Origin: Dehalococcoidia bacterium
GTDB taxonomy: Bacteria > Chloroflexota > Dehalococcoidia > SM23-28-2
DNA: 64,000 nt
Assembly (NCBI GenBank): GCA_030615765.1
Contig: JAUWYP010000001.1
Span: forward strand, 124,001-188,000
Direction: 5' to 3'
The notes under the pieces are model-generated. The model made no database searches. It was not told the origin of the DNA and was given only the letters and a program-made list of their open reading frames with translations. Each line of letters opens with the position of its first letter. Position 1 is the stretch's first letter. The translations under genes and the position numbers were made by a program. Below are positions 1 through 7,628 of this stretch, in pieces.

Positions 1-48
1 ACCAAGGGGTATGGCTCCTGCGCACCGATGTGGTAGGAAACTAGAGAA

Positions 49-1422
49 CTAGGCTTCCCGCCAGCTCACCTCGTACAGCCGCACCGGGTCCTCGAATCCC
101 CGCAGGGCCACGTCGCCTCGGTCTGAGAGCAGGAACCCTTTGCCGGCCGCGAGCTCCCGCACGACGATGGGGGCCAGGATCTGGCCGGGCTCGGCTTGGG
201 CGCATATGCGGGCGGCGAGCTGGACGGCGGTGCCGAACAGGTCTTCCTCCTCGGCCACAGGCTCCCCGGCGTTGAGGCCGATGCGTACACGGATGGGGGT
301 GTCTGGGTTCGATTCGTTGTGCTGGGCGAGGGCTCGCTGGATGGCGATGGAGCACTCTAGCGCCCGCGTCGCCGAGGAGAAGGATGCCATGATGCCATCG
401 CCGGTGTGCTTGATCTCGAAGCCACTGTGCGCCTTCAGGGCATCGCGGACGATGCGGTTGTGGGTGCGGAGCACCTCCTGGGCCTTGGCGTCGCCCAGGC
501 GCTGGGTCAGCGAGGTGGAGCCCTCCATGTCGGTGAACAGGATGGTGACAAGGCCAGACGGCGCGGGCCCCCCTGCGGCCTCCTCACCCTCACCCAAGAA
601 CTCGTAGATAGCCTTCACATTCACCGCCGCCGCAGGTTCGTTGGGGAGGACAAAGTGATTCCTGCCGTCCAGGGAAAGGAAGCGGGCCCCGGGTATCCCG
701 GTCGCCAGCTCCCGGCCCGCCTCAAAGGGCACCATGGTGTCACCCCGACAGTGGACCACGAGGGTGGGCGCTCTCACTTGGGGCAGGAGTTGCCTCACGT
801 CGATGTCTAGCATGGTAGTCAGAAGGGCCACAACATCGTCGGCTGACGCGGAGACCCGCTGCAGTTCGTTGAAGGCTCGAATAGCGTCGATATCGGCGTC
901 CGGCATGAACAGGCTGGTGAAGAACTGGCGGAACGCCGGCACATCGCTGCCCCACCCCTGACGGACTAGCGTCAGCATAGCTTCGGCCTGTTGGCGGCCC
1001 TCCTCCGTATCCACAAGCCAGGACACGCGAGCGAACGAGCCGTAGAGTATGAGGCGGCTGACCCGCTCCGGGTGGCGCACGGCATATGTGATGGCCATTG
1101 ACCCGCCCTCAGAGAGTCCGTGCAGAGCGAAGCATTCAAGGCCCAGGGCGTCAACCACCGCTTCCAGGTCGCGCACGCGCGCTTCCAGAGAATAGTCACT
1201 GACTCGGCGGTCCGACAGCCCCATGCCGCGTGCGTCGTAGCGAATGAAGAGATACCGTGTGGACATAGCATCGATGAACGGCCGCCACAGCGGGTTCCCC
1301 CACTCGTACTCCAGGTGGGTGAACCACGGGCGGATGCTGATCACCGGCGACCCTTGGCCGACAGTGGCGTAGGCGATACGCGTCCCGTCTGAGCTGGTAC
1401 AGAAGCGGATCTGCTGCTCCAT
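49..1422 (-). CDS. Alpha/beta hydrolase fused to class III nucleotidyl cyclase
   Basis: A 457-residue two-domain signalling protein. Residues about 15-275 form an alpha/beta hydrolase fold: nucleophile elbow GLSEGG with Ser104, a likely acid Asp228 (RGD) and His256 (RNH). Residues about 290-420 form a class III adenylate/guanylate cyclase domain with metal-binding Asp298 in FTDMEGST and Asp342 in HTGDGI, and Arg405 in LAARI. The Asn normally found in the VNxAAR motif is Gln401 here. Proteins with this hydrolase-cyclase layout are known, but their ligand is usually unknown; production of cAMP is inferred from the family. The ATG at 1422 is the only sensible start. No operon partner is visible, and the next gene upstream is the separate thioredoxin-fold gene on the same strand. 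Confidence 0.85.
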   Translation of the reverse strand: MEQQIRFCTSSDGTRIAYATVGQGSPVISIRPWFTHLEYEWGNPLWRPFIDAMSTRYLFIRYDARGMGLSDRRVSDYSLEARVRDLEAVVDALGLECFALHGLSEGGSMAITYAVRHPERVSRLILYGSFARVSWLVDTEEGRQQAEAMLTLVRQGWGSDVPAFRQFFTSLFMPDADIDAIRAFNELQRVSASADDVVALLTTMLDIDVRQLLPQVRAPTLVVHCRGDTMVPFEAGRELATGIPGARFLSLDGRNHFVLPNEPAAAVNVKAIYEFLGEGEEAAGGPAPSGLVTILFTDMEGSTSLTQRLGDAKAQEVLRTHNRIVRDALKAHSGFEIKHTGDGIMASFSSATRALECSIAIQRALAQHNESNPDTPIRVRIGLNAGEPVAEEEDLFGTAVQLAARICAQAEPGQILAPIVVRELAAGKGFLLSDRGDVALRGFEDPVRLYEVSWREA

Positions 1423-1538
1423 AGCAGCCCTATCCTACTCGCAGGCGGGAGGGTTGGCAAGAGACTAGCGAGTGCCACCTGACACCTGATAGTGAGGCCG
1501 CCCGCGCCCTCAGGGCGAAGCGGCGGGAGGTAGTTTGA

Positions 1539-1553
1539 GGGCTATACTAGCCC
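1539..1553. repeat. GGGCTA-tac-TAGCCC inverted repeat
   Basis: A perfect 6-bp inverted repeat with a 3-base loop, about 20 bp past the stop of the thioredoxin-fold gene. It could be a weak transcription end or a protein site. There is no T run after it on either strand. Confidence 0.35.
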
Positions 1554-1570
1554 CTGGGATGGAGCGGCCC

Positions 1571-2071
1571 TCAGCCGGGGCGGAAGTCGGGGTTGCCGTC
1601 GTCGCGCTCGGCGACCACCGCCGCCTTGACCCCCAGATGGCCGGCGATCCTCTCGCTGACGGCATTGAGATCGGCCTTGCTGAATCCCTCACCGCCGAAC
1701 TCCAGCTGCCCGTTAGAGCCGATGAGGAAGAGGGTGGGAGTAGCCGGCGGATCGTAGGCGCAGGAGACGGTCCAGCCATCGGCCGGGTCGTCAACCAGCA
1801 GGGGGAAGTTAGGCTCGAATCTCTGGGCGTAGCGCTGCGAGGCCTGTTGGTCGTCCTGAGAGATGACCCACAGCTGCCAGCCCTGGGCGGCGTAGGCTCC
1901 CGCCAGGCGGTTGAGGTAGGGCATGGTCAGGTCACAGACGGGGCAGGCGGTCTGGATGAAGACGGCGAGCAGGGGGCCCTGCTTCAGGGCAGCGGCCAGG
2001 GAGTACTGCTTGCCGTCGATGCCGCTGAGGGTGAAATCGGGCGCCTGGGCGCCGACACTTAGCGCAGCCAT
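1571..2071 (-). CDS. Thioredoxin-fold (AhpC/TSA or TlpA-like) redox protein
   Basis: A 166-residue protein starting with the peroxiredoxin-type opening VGAQAPDFTLSGIDGK. A CPVC redox pair lies at residues 43-46 after the AVFIQTACP strand, where TlpA/ResA and PrxQ-like proteins carry their active cysteines. A cis-proline segment (PPATPTLFLI) is present, as expected for the thioredoxin fold. There is no signal peptide or membrane segment, so it is probably cytosolic. It probably reduces disulfides or peroxides; the two-cysteine CxxC favours a thiol-disulfide role over a classic 2-Cys peroxiredoxin. It stands alone, divergent from the CinA-type gene, with which it shares a short intergenic region containing TATAAT-like sequence on both strands. 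Confidence 0.8.
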   Translation of the reverse strand: MAALSVGAQAPDFTLSGIDGKQYSLAAALKQGPLLAVFIQTACPVCDLTMPYLNRLAGAYAAQGWQLWVISQDDQQASQRYAQRFEPNFPLLVDDPADGWTVSCAYDPPATPTLFLIGSNGQLEFGGEGFSKADLNAVSERIAGHLGVKAAVVAERDDGNPDFRPG

Positions 2072-2201
2072 ATCGTTTCCTCCAGCACTTCACATATCGC
2101 CATCTATTCTTATCGACGTGCCACCTTCATTATAATGACAGTTGCCACTGGCCATTACCATAGGACATCGAGCTGATAGTGCCAAGCCTGGAGGGATAGC
2201 C

Positions 2202-2675
2202 TTGCTGGAGGGAGAGATCATCGGTCTGCTGGTGGAAAGCGGCAAGACGCTGGCGGTGGCGGAATCGTGCACAGGGGGGCTCATCGGCCACCGCCTCACG
2301 CAGGTGCCGGGCAGCTCGGCGGCCTTCCTGGGGGGCGTGATCGCCTATCACAACTCGGTGAAGGAGAAGACCCTGGGAGTGCCGGCCGACGTCCTGGAGC
2401 GAGAGGGGGCAGTGAGCGAGGCCACGGCGCTGGCCATGGTCGAGGGCGTGCGACGTCTGCTGGGCGCAGACATCGCCCTGGCCGTCACCGGCGTGGCCGG
2501 CCCCACAGGCGGCACGGAGGAGAGGCCGGTGGGGCTGACCTACGTCGCCCTGTCGGCGGCACCGGACGTGCTCATCTGCGAGAGGCATGTGTGGCAGGGC
2601 GACCGCCAGCAGAACAAGGAAAGCTCAGCCGAGGCGGCACTGGCCCTCCTGCTGCGCCACCTGAAGGGGAGCTAG
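2202..2675 (+). CDS. pncC: CinA C-terminal domain protein (nicotinamide-nucleotide amidase type)
   Basis: A 157-residue stand-alone CinA C-terminal domain. It carries the family signatures ESCTGG near the N-terminus, YHNSVKEKTLGVP, the AVSEATALAM helix and GVAGPTGGTEERPVGL. Family members deamidate nicotinamide mononucleotide to nicotinate mononucleotide in pyridine nucleotide recycling. The N-terminal MoaB-like domain of full CinA is absent. I chose the TTG at 2202 because GGAGG lies 7 nt upstream (2190-2194) and the family begins just here. An in-frame TTG at 2142 would add 20 residues that look like leader sequence. It fits with the nicotinate/nicotinamide salvage genes at 41770-43325. Confidence 0.85.
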   Translation: MLEGEIIGLLVESGKTLAVAESCTGGLIGHRLTQVPGSSAAFLGGVIAYHNSVKEKTLGVPADVLEREGAVSEATALAMVEGVRRLLGADIALAVTGVAGPTGGTEERPVGLTYVALSAAPDVLICERHVWQGDRQQNKESSAEAALALLLRHLKGS

Positions 2676-2703
2676 AGCAGAGGTCACCTTCGTCGATGCT
2701 CAT

Positions 2704-3888
2704 CTAGCCCGCGCGCTCGACGATCATGGTCATGCCCTGGCCGCCGCCGATGCAGAGGGTGGCCAGGCCACGCTGAGCCTGCCGCCGCCGCATCTCATAG
2801 AGAAGGGTGGTGAGGATGCGGGCGCCGCTGGCGCCGATGGGATGGCCCAGGGCGATGGCGCCGCCATTGACGTTCACTCGCTCCCAGTCCCAGCCCAGCT
2901 CTCGGCCGACGGCCAGCGACTGGGAGGCAAAGGCCTCGTTGGCTTCGATGAGGTCGATGTCCTTCAGCTCCAGGCCGGACTTAGCCAGCGCTTTGCGGAC
3001 GGCGGGCACTGGCCCCATGCCGGTAATGCGCGGCTCCACTCCGGCCGAGGTGTAGCAGCGAATCGATGCCAGGGGGGTGACGCCCAGGGCCTCCGCCCTC
3101 TGGCGAGAGGTGACTACCACCGCCGCCGCGCCGTCGTTGATGCCCGAAGCGTTGCCCGCCGTCACCGTGCCGTCGGGTCTGAAGGCCGGTCGCAGGGAGG
3201 CCAGCTTCTCGACGGTGGTGTCCGGGCGGAAATGCTCGTCCTTCTCGAAGGCCGCGGGCGGGCCCTTGCGCTGGGGGACCTCCACCGCCACCACCTCCTG
3301 AGCCATGACGCCCGTGTCCCAGGCGCGGGCCGCCTTCTGGTGGCTGGCGGCGGCGAATTCGTCCTGGTCCAGGCGGGAGACCTCGAACTCGGTGGCGATG
3401 TTCTCGGCCCACACCCCCATGTGGTGATCCTCGAAGGCGCACCACAGGCCTTCCTCGATCATGCTGTCGATGAGGCTACCATGGCCCATGCGATAGCCAG
3501 AGCGAGCCTTGGCCAGCAGGTAGGGGGCACCGTTCATGCTCTCCATGCCGCCGGCCACGACGACATCGGCGTCGCCCAGGGCGACGGCCTGGGCAGCCAG
3601 GGCCACCGCCTTCAGGCCGGAGCCGCACACCTTGTTGACGGTGGTGGCGGGTGTGGTCACGGGGATGCCGGCGGCCATGGCCGCCTGGCGGGCCGGCCCC
3701 TGTCCGACACCCGCCGATAGCACCAGACCCATGATCACCTCGTCCACCTGGTCGGGCTGGAGGCCCGCGCGGCGCAGGGCCTCGGCGATGGCCACCGCCC
3801 CCAGCTTGACCACCGGCACGTCGGCCAGGCTGCCGGCGAAGGTCCCCACCGGCGTGCGGGCTGCGCTCATGATCACTACGTCGTTCAC
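2704..3888 (-). CDS. Acetyl-CoA C-acyltransferase (thiolase)
   Basis: A 394-residue thiolase with all catalytic elements: the acyl-accepting Cys in [12 protein letters not shown] (residue about 88), the GHPIGASG histidine loop, the NEAFA motif, and the C-terminal CIGGGQG cysteine. It condenses or cleaves acetoacetyl-CoA or longer 3-ketoacyl-CoA; biosynthetic and degradative forms cannot be told apart from this sequence. I prefer the GTG at 3888, which has GGAGG five bases upstream and gives the usual thiolase opening [12 protein letters not shown]. The ATG at 3900 overlaps that ribosome site. The next gene upstream on the same strand is an MDR oxidoreductase, suggesting a small acyl/alcohol metabolism group. 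Confidence 0.92.
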   Translation of the reverse strand: MNDVVIMSAARTPVGTFAGSLADVPVVKLGAVAIAEALRRAGLQPDQVDEVIMGLVLSAGVGQGPARQAAMAAGIPVTTPATTVNKVCGSGLKAVALAAQAVALGDADVVVAGGMESMNGAPYLLAKARSGYRMGHGSLIDSMIEEGLWCAFEDHHMGVWAENIATEFEVSRLDQDEFAAASHQKAARAWDTGVMAQEVVAVEVPQRKGPPAAFEKDEHFRPDTTVEKLASLRPAFRPDGTVTAGNASGINDGAAAVVVTSRQRAEALGVTPLASIRCYTSAGVEPRITGMGPVPAVRKALAKSGLELKDIDLIEANEAFASQSLAVGRELGWDWERVNVNGGAIALGHPIGASGARILTTLLYEMRRRQAQRGLATLCIGGGQGMTMIVERAG

Positions 3889-3934
3889 GTCAACCTCCAT
3901 TGGCTTGCTAGGCTATACCTGCCTGCCGCGCGCG

Positions 3935-4978
3935 CTACGACTCGGGCACGAGCACGATCTTGCCCATGACCTCGTTGTTCTCCATCATCGTCTGAGCGGT
4001 GCCCGCTTCCTGCAGGGGAAAGGCATGCGCCACCACCGGCTTGATGTGGCCGCTCTCCACCCAGCGCAGGCCCTCGAGCAGATCGGTTTTGTTGCCCATG
4101 TGCGAGCCGAGAAAGTTCAGCTGTTTGTTCCAGAGAAAGCGGAGGTCGGTAGGCGCTTCGAAGCCGGTGGTGGCGCCGCAGGTGACCAGAGTTCCGCCCC
4201 ACTTCAGGCTAGCCACGCTCTGCTCCCAGGTGGCGTTGCCCACATGCTCGAAGACGACGTCCACGCCACGGCGACCGGTGATCTCACGGACTTTCTCCAG
4301 CACGTCCTGTTTCTTGCGGTTTATCAGGTGTTCGGCCCCCAGCTTACGGCAGAACTCCAGCTTTTCGTCGCCGCTGGCCACGGCGATGGGCTGGGCGCCG
4401 AAGGTGCGGCAGATCTGGACGGCCATGCTGCCCAGACCACCGGCTGCTCCCCATACCAGCACGAAGTCCCCCGCCTGAATTCGGGCCCGGCCCACGAGCA
4501 TTCGCCAGGAGGTGAGGAGCACCAGGGCGAGGGAGCCCGCCTCCTCCCAGCCCAGTCCCTCGGGCTTGGGGATGACGTTGAACGCGGGCACCTTGGCGAA
4601 CTCGGCGTGGCCGCCGTCGAGGGGACCGGTCTGGAAGCCCCAGATCTTGTACTGGCGGCAAAAGGTGTCCTGGCCGTTGGCGCAGAACTGGCAGGTGCGG
4701 CAGCTCAGGCCCGGGTAGATTAGCACCTCGTCGCCGGCCTTGATGTCGACCACCTCGCTGCCGATCTCCACCACCTCGCCGGTCGCGTCGCTGCCGGAGA
4801 TGTGGGGCAGGCTGACCCGCATGCCGGGCAAGCCGCGGCGAGCCCAGATGTCGTTGTAGTTGCAGCTGGCTGCCTTAACCTTGATCAGGACATCGTTCGG
4901 CCCGATCCTGGGCTCGGGCACCTCCTTGTACTGAAGAACATCCACCCCACCGTGCTCTTCGAAAACCACTGCCTTCAC
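3935..4978 (-). CDS. Zinc-containing MDR oxidoreductase (alcohol dehydrogenase / quinone reductase-like)
   Basis: A 347-residue medium-chain dehydrogenase/reductase. Four structural-zinc cysteines lie at residues 93, 96, 99 and 107 (CRTCQFCANGQDTFC). The nucleotide-binding loop is WGAAGGLGSMAVQ at about 177-187. Cys39 is in the catalytic zinc position (ASCNYND); Asn-Tyr replaces the usual Gly-x-Cys-His context, so the substrate is uncertain. Family members use NAD(P)H to reduce or oxidise alcohols, aldehydes or activated alkenes. The GTG start at 4978 is preceded by GAAGGGAAA. It lies 34 bp upstream of the thiolase on the same strand and is probably co-transcribed with it. Confidence 0.85.
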   Translation of the reverse strand: MKAVVFEEHGGVDVLQYKEVPEPRIGPNDVLIKVKAASCNYNDIWARRGLPGMRVSLPHISGSDATGEVVEIGSEVVDIKAGDEVLIYPGLSCRTCQFCANGQDTFCRQYKIWGFQTGPLDGGHAEFAKVPAFNVIPKPEGLGWEEAGSLALVLLTSWRMLVGRARIQAGDFVLVWGAAGGLGSMAVQICRTFGAQPIAVASGDEKLEFCRKLGAEHLINRKKQDVLEKVREITGRRGVDVVFEHVGNATWEQSVASLKWGGTLVTCGATTGFEAPTDLRFLWNKQLNFLGSHMGNKTDLLEGLRWVESGHIKPVVAHAFPLQEAGTAQTMMENNEVMGKIVLVPES

Positions 4979-5027
4979 GAGCTTTCCCTTCTAGCTATGG
5001 CCGACCGCCGTCGCTGGTCCATTTGGC

Positions 5028-5052
5028 AACTGCCGCCTTATTGTTGGCAGTT
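5028..5052. repeat. AACTGCC / GGCAGTT inverted repeat
   Basis: A perfect 7-bp inverted repeat with an 11-base loop in the 151 bp gap between the alpha/beta hydrolase stop and the MDR start, both on the minus strand. It could be the end of the hydrolase transcript or an operator for the MDR-thiolase pair. No T run follows on the minus strand. Confidence 0.35.
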
Positions 5053-5129
5053 TCGAGTGTCTGGGATCAGGTTGGCTCCACGGCCAGAAATATAATCGAC
5101 GGCAGCTAGCCACGCAAGTGTCGGCGCTG

Positions 5130-5942
5130 CTAGCTCCTCTGAGAATCGACCCTGGCCAGGAAAGATAGAAGCACCTCGTTGAACTCCAAGGGCTTCTCCA
5201 GGGTGGGCGTATGGGCGGCACCTGTGATGATGACGAGCTCGCTGTCAGGGATCGTCTGGTGCATCCGCTGCGACGGCTCCAGGAAGGGATCGTCCAGCTC
5301 GCCGCAGATGACCAGGGTGGGCACCCGAACCTGCGAGAGCTCCTCCAGCAGGTGGCGGCGGTTGCCGATGGCCTGACCGCAGTAGAGGTAGCCTTCCAGC
5401 GAGGTCATCAGAAACTGCTCGCGCCAAACGGCGATGAGCTCAGGGTTCTCTTCAACCAGTTGGCTTCCCAGGGGTGGAGTGTGTGCCATCTCCTCGAACA
5501 CCGCCTCCATGCCCTCGGTGCGAGCCAGCTCTAACAGTCGTGCTCGCTCCTCCCAGGGGATGCCCTGGGGCAGGTCGGCCGCCGTGTCCACCAGAACGAG
5601 GGCCCTCACCATCTCTGGATGGCGTAGGATGAACTCCTGGGCCACCATGCCCCCCATGGAGTGGCCAACCAGATAGCACTCGGGCACAGCCAGCGCCTCG
5701 AGGAGGCCGTAGACGTCGGCGGCGAAAAGCTCCAGGGAGTAGTCCTCGCGCTGGGTCGGCTTGACCGACAGGCCGTGGCCGCGCAGGTCCGAGGATATGG
5801 TGCGATAGGTCTTGGCGAGGGCTCGCACCTGGAGGATCCAGTTCCGCAGGTTGCCGGTATAGCCGTGGATGAGGACTACAGGGAAGCCTCGGCCCCTTTC
5901 CTTGTAGTGAATGTCGAGGCCCTCAACGGATAGATAAGGCAT
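5130..5942 (-). CDS. Alpha/beta hydrolase
   Basis: A 270-residue single-domain alpha/beta hydrolase. The oxyanion segment is VVLIHGYTGN, the nucleophile elbow is GHSMGG with Ser95, the acid is in GELDDPF, and the final His is in AAHTPT. It belongs to the broad esterase/C-C hydrolase/haloperoxidase group; the substrate cannot be read from sequence. I chose the ATG at 5942 (MPYLSVEGLDIHY). The frame stays open to 6089, but that extension is atypical and runs into the divergent fur promoter. A TATACT box at 5953-5958 would put the transcript start only a few bases before the ATG. Confidence 0.85.
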   Translation of the reverse strand: MPYLSVEGLDIHYKERGRGFPVVLIHGYTGNLRNWILQVRALAKTYRTISSDLRGHGLSVKPTQREDYSLELFAADVYGLLEALAVPECYLVGHSMGGMVAQEFILRHPEMVRALVLVDTAADLPQGIPWEERARLLELARTEGMEAVFEEMAHTPPLGSQLVEENPELIAVWREQFLMTSLEGYLYCGQAIGNRRHLLEELSQVRVPTLVICGELDDPFLEPSQRMHQTIPDSELVIITGAAHTPTLEKPLEFNEVLLSFLARVDSQRS

Positions 5943-5952
5943 CTCGAAGGCC

Positions 5953-5981
5953 AGTATAGCACCGGCCGCTGGGGCCGTCAG
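5953..5981 (-). promoter_or_regulatory. Promoter of alpha/beta hydrolase, nearly leaderless
   Basis: On the minus strand, TATACT (5958-5953) is preceded after 17 bp by CTGACG (5981-5976), a 4 of 6 match to TTGACA. The predicted transcription start near 5946 is only about four bases from the ATG at 5942. Confidence 0.45.
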
Positions 5982-6018
5982 CAGCGGTAAGAACTGGCGA
6001 CATTTCGTCATATGCCTG

Positions 6019-6047
6019 TTGACACACGAACCCGCCGGCCGTAAAAT
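6019..6047 (+). promoter_or_regulatory. Consensus promoter of the fur-cbiMNQO operon
   Basis: TTGACA (6019-6024), a 17-bp spacer, and TAAAAT (6042-6047), giving a predicted start near 6054. The TTG of this -35 box is also the first possible start codon of the fur frame, which argues against translation starting there. Confidence 0.75.
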
Positions 6048-6067
6048 TCGCTCTGAGACGCAAACTA

Positions 6068-6079
6068 TTGCAATTGCAA
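6068..6079. promoter_or_regulatory. TTGCAATTGCAA palindrome, likely metalloregulator operator
   Basis: A perfect 12-bp palindrome made of two TTGCAA half-sites, with a third TTGCAC at 6084-6089. It lies between the predicted transcription start (about 6054) and the fur ATG (6091), a position where a bound repressor would block transcription. TTGCAA half-sites resemble those I recall for the nickel regulator Nur of Streptomyces, although the spacing differs. Autoregulation by the gene that follows is inferred. Confidence 0.55.
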
Positions 6080-6090
6080 CAACTTGCACA

Positions 6091-6561
6091 ATGACTCCTC
6101 ACGCTACTGTTGTCGAATCGCTGCGCCAGGAGGGCTATCGTCTGACCCCCCAGCGGATGATGATCCTCGACATCATCAACGATAGCGTTAGCCACATGAG
6201 CGCCGAGGAAATCCACCAGAAGGTTCGCGAGCGGTATCCCTTCGTGAACATATCGACGGTCTACCGTACGCTGAACCTCCTCAAGAGGCTGCGTCTGATA
6301 AGCGAGACGGACCTGGGCGAGGGTTACGTGCGCTACGAGCTGCTGGAGAGGGAGCGGCATCATCACCTGGTCTGTCGCCGGTGTGGCGAGAGCTTCGCCC
6401 TGGAGCATGACTTCCTCAAGCCCTTGCAGCTTCGCTTGCTGAAGAAGTACGGCTTCGCCGCCGACCTCGACCACTTCGCCATCTTCGGCCTCTGCCAGCG
6501 ATGTCGCTCGGGGGAGGGAACAGCCGCCGCCGGAAAGGAAGGCCAGCATGGCGCTGATTGA
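6091..6561 (+). CDS. Fur-family metalloregulator (Nur/Zur/Fur type)
   Basis: A 156-residue Fur-family repressor. The winged-helix half contains RLTPQRMMILDII and the recognition segment NISTVYRTLNLL. The metal half contains HHH at residues 90-92, CRRC at 95-98, and a C-terminal CQRC at 135-138, so the structural Cys4 zinc site is complete. The direct neighbour, cbiM, opens a cobalt/nickel importer, so sensing of Ni or Co is a reasonable inference; iron or zinc cannot be excluded. I chose the ATG at 6091: the upstream TTG at 6019 is the -35 box. No clear ribosome site is visible. The 3' end is close to cbiM, and the whole run reads as one operon. Confidence 0.88.
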   Translation: MTPHATVVESLRQEGYRLTPQRMMILDIINDSVSHMSAEEIHQKVRERYPFVNISTVYRTLNLLKRLRLISETDLGEGYVRYELLERERHHHLVCRRCGESFALEHDFLKPLQLRLLKKYGFAADLDHFAIFGLCQRCRSGEGTAAAGKEGQHGAD

Positions 6562-6595
6562 CCCTTCGACGCTACAGACTATTGAGGCCCCGGCC

Positions 6596-7246
6596 ATGCA
6601 CATCCCCGACGGCTTCGTTAGCGGCCCGGTAGCCGGGGTGGGCTTCGCCCTGGCGGGGGTGGCCATAGGCTTCGCCGTCTGGAGAACGAACCGAACCCTG
6701 GGCGAGCGCTTCGTTCCCCTCATGGGGGTGATGGCCGCCTTCATCTTCGCTGCCCAGATGATGAACTTTCCGGTGGCCGGTGGCACCTCCGGTCACATGG
6801 TGGGGGGAGCCCTGGCGGCGATCCTCTTAGGTCCCTGGGCAGCCATTATAGTGATGACCTCTGTCGTGGGGGTGCAGGCCCTCATATTCCAGGACGGCGG
6901 CCTGGCGGCCCTGGGAGTCAACGTGTTCAACATGGGGGTCGTGGCCTGTCTGGTGGGCTACGCCGTGCACACGGGGTTGATCCGTCTCAGCCACCTCGCT
7001 CCCTGGGTACGCTACGCGGCTGTCTTCGCCGCTGCCTGGTTATCGGTGGAGGTCGCTGCTATAGCGTGCTCTATTGAGCTGGCTCTGTCCGACACTTCTC
7101 CTCTCACCGTGGCCCTACCGGCGATGGTGGGCGTGCACGCGGCCATCGGCGTCGGCGAGGGTTTGATCACGGTGGCAGCGGTGGCCTTTGTCACCGCCAC
7201 CCGCCCCGATTTGCTCGCGGCGCAAGTGCCCGTGATGGAGGATTAG
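6596..7246 (+). CDS. cbiM: CbiM/NikM, substrate-binding membrane component of ECF cobalt/nickel importer
   Basis: A 216-residue integral membrane protein with six to seven hydrophobic segments. It starts MHIPDGF, the CbiM/NikM N-terminus whose His2 takes part in metal binding, and contains the NFPVAGGTSGHMVGG loop with a conserved His. I chose the ATG at 6596 because His2 must follow the initiator Met and GAGG lies 8 nt upstream. An in-frame ATG at 6548 would add 16 residues before that motif and overlap fur. It is the specificity (S) component working with CbiN, CbiQ and CbiO encoded next. Confidence 0.93.
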   Translation: MHIPDGFVSGPVAGVGFALAGVAIGFAVWRTNRTLGERFVPLMGVMAAFIFAAQMMNFPVAGGTSGHMVGGALAAILLGPWAAIIVMTSVVGVQALIFQDGGLAALGVNVFNMGVVACLVGYAVHTGLIRLSHLAPWVRYAAVFAAAWLSVEVAAIACSIELALSDTSPLTVALPAMVGVHAAIGVGEGLITVAAVAFVTATRPDLLAAQVPVMED

Positions 7247-7249
7247 GAG

Positions 7250-7579
7250 ATGAAGCTCCGCTATTACGTTGGCCTGCTGGTGGTCGGCATAGGGATAGCC
7301 CTATTGATCACTTTCTTCTCGCCCCTTGCTTCGTCCGAGCCCGACGGACTGGAGAAGGTAGCGGAGAATGAGGGCTTCATAATGGAAGCCGAGGATGCGC
7401 CCTATGAGATCATCGCCGACTACGTGCTCCCCTGGGTCGACAACGAAGATCTGGGGACTATCCTTGGGGGGATAATAGGCGTACTCATCGTGGCCGCCAT
7501 CGCCTTGACCGCTGCCTTCGTCCTCTGGCGGCTGCGAGGTGCCCAGCGGTCGACCGCTGGGGGCGCCGGGCCAGGCTAG
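7250..7579 (+). CDS. cbiN: CbiN-like PDGLE-domain protein of the cobalt/nickel importer
   Basis: A 109-residue protein with an N-terminal membrane helix (about 5-25), a periplasm-side loop beginning PDGLEKVAENEGF, and a second helix at about 72-95. The PDGLE motif is diagnostic for the small CbiN/NikN/CbiL accessory subunits that help CbiM take up the metal. It sits three bases after cbiM and 49 bp before cbiQ. GGAGG lies 8 nt before the ATG. The C-terminal tail (RSTAGGAGPG) is probably cytoplasmic. Confidence 0.85.
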   Translation: MKLRYYVGLLVVGIGIALLITFFSPLASSEPDGLEKVAENEGFIMEAEDAPYEIIADYVLPWVDNEDLGTILGGIIGVLIVAAIALTAAFVLWRLRGAQRSTAGGAGPG

Positions 7580-7628
7580 CGACTTTGAGGCTCGCCAATC
7601 AGCTTGGCGAGTCCTCCGGGAAGACGAC

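Noticed and set aside
6019-6090. TTG at 6019 as the start of the Fur-family gene
   Set aside because: The TTG is part of a consensus -35 box, the predicted transcript starts near 6054, and the extra residues are not family-like.
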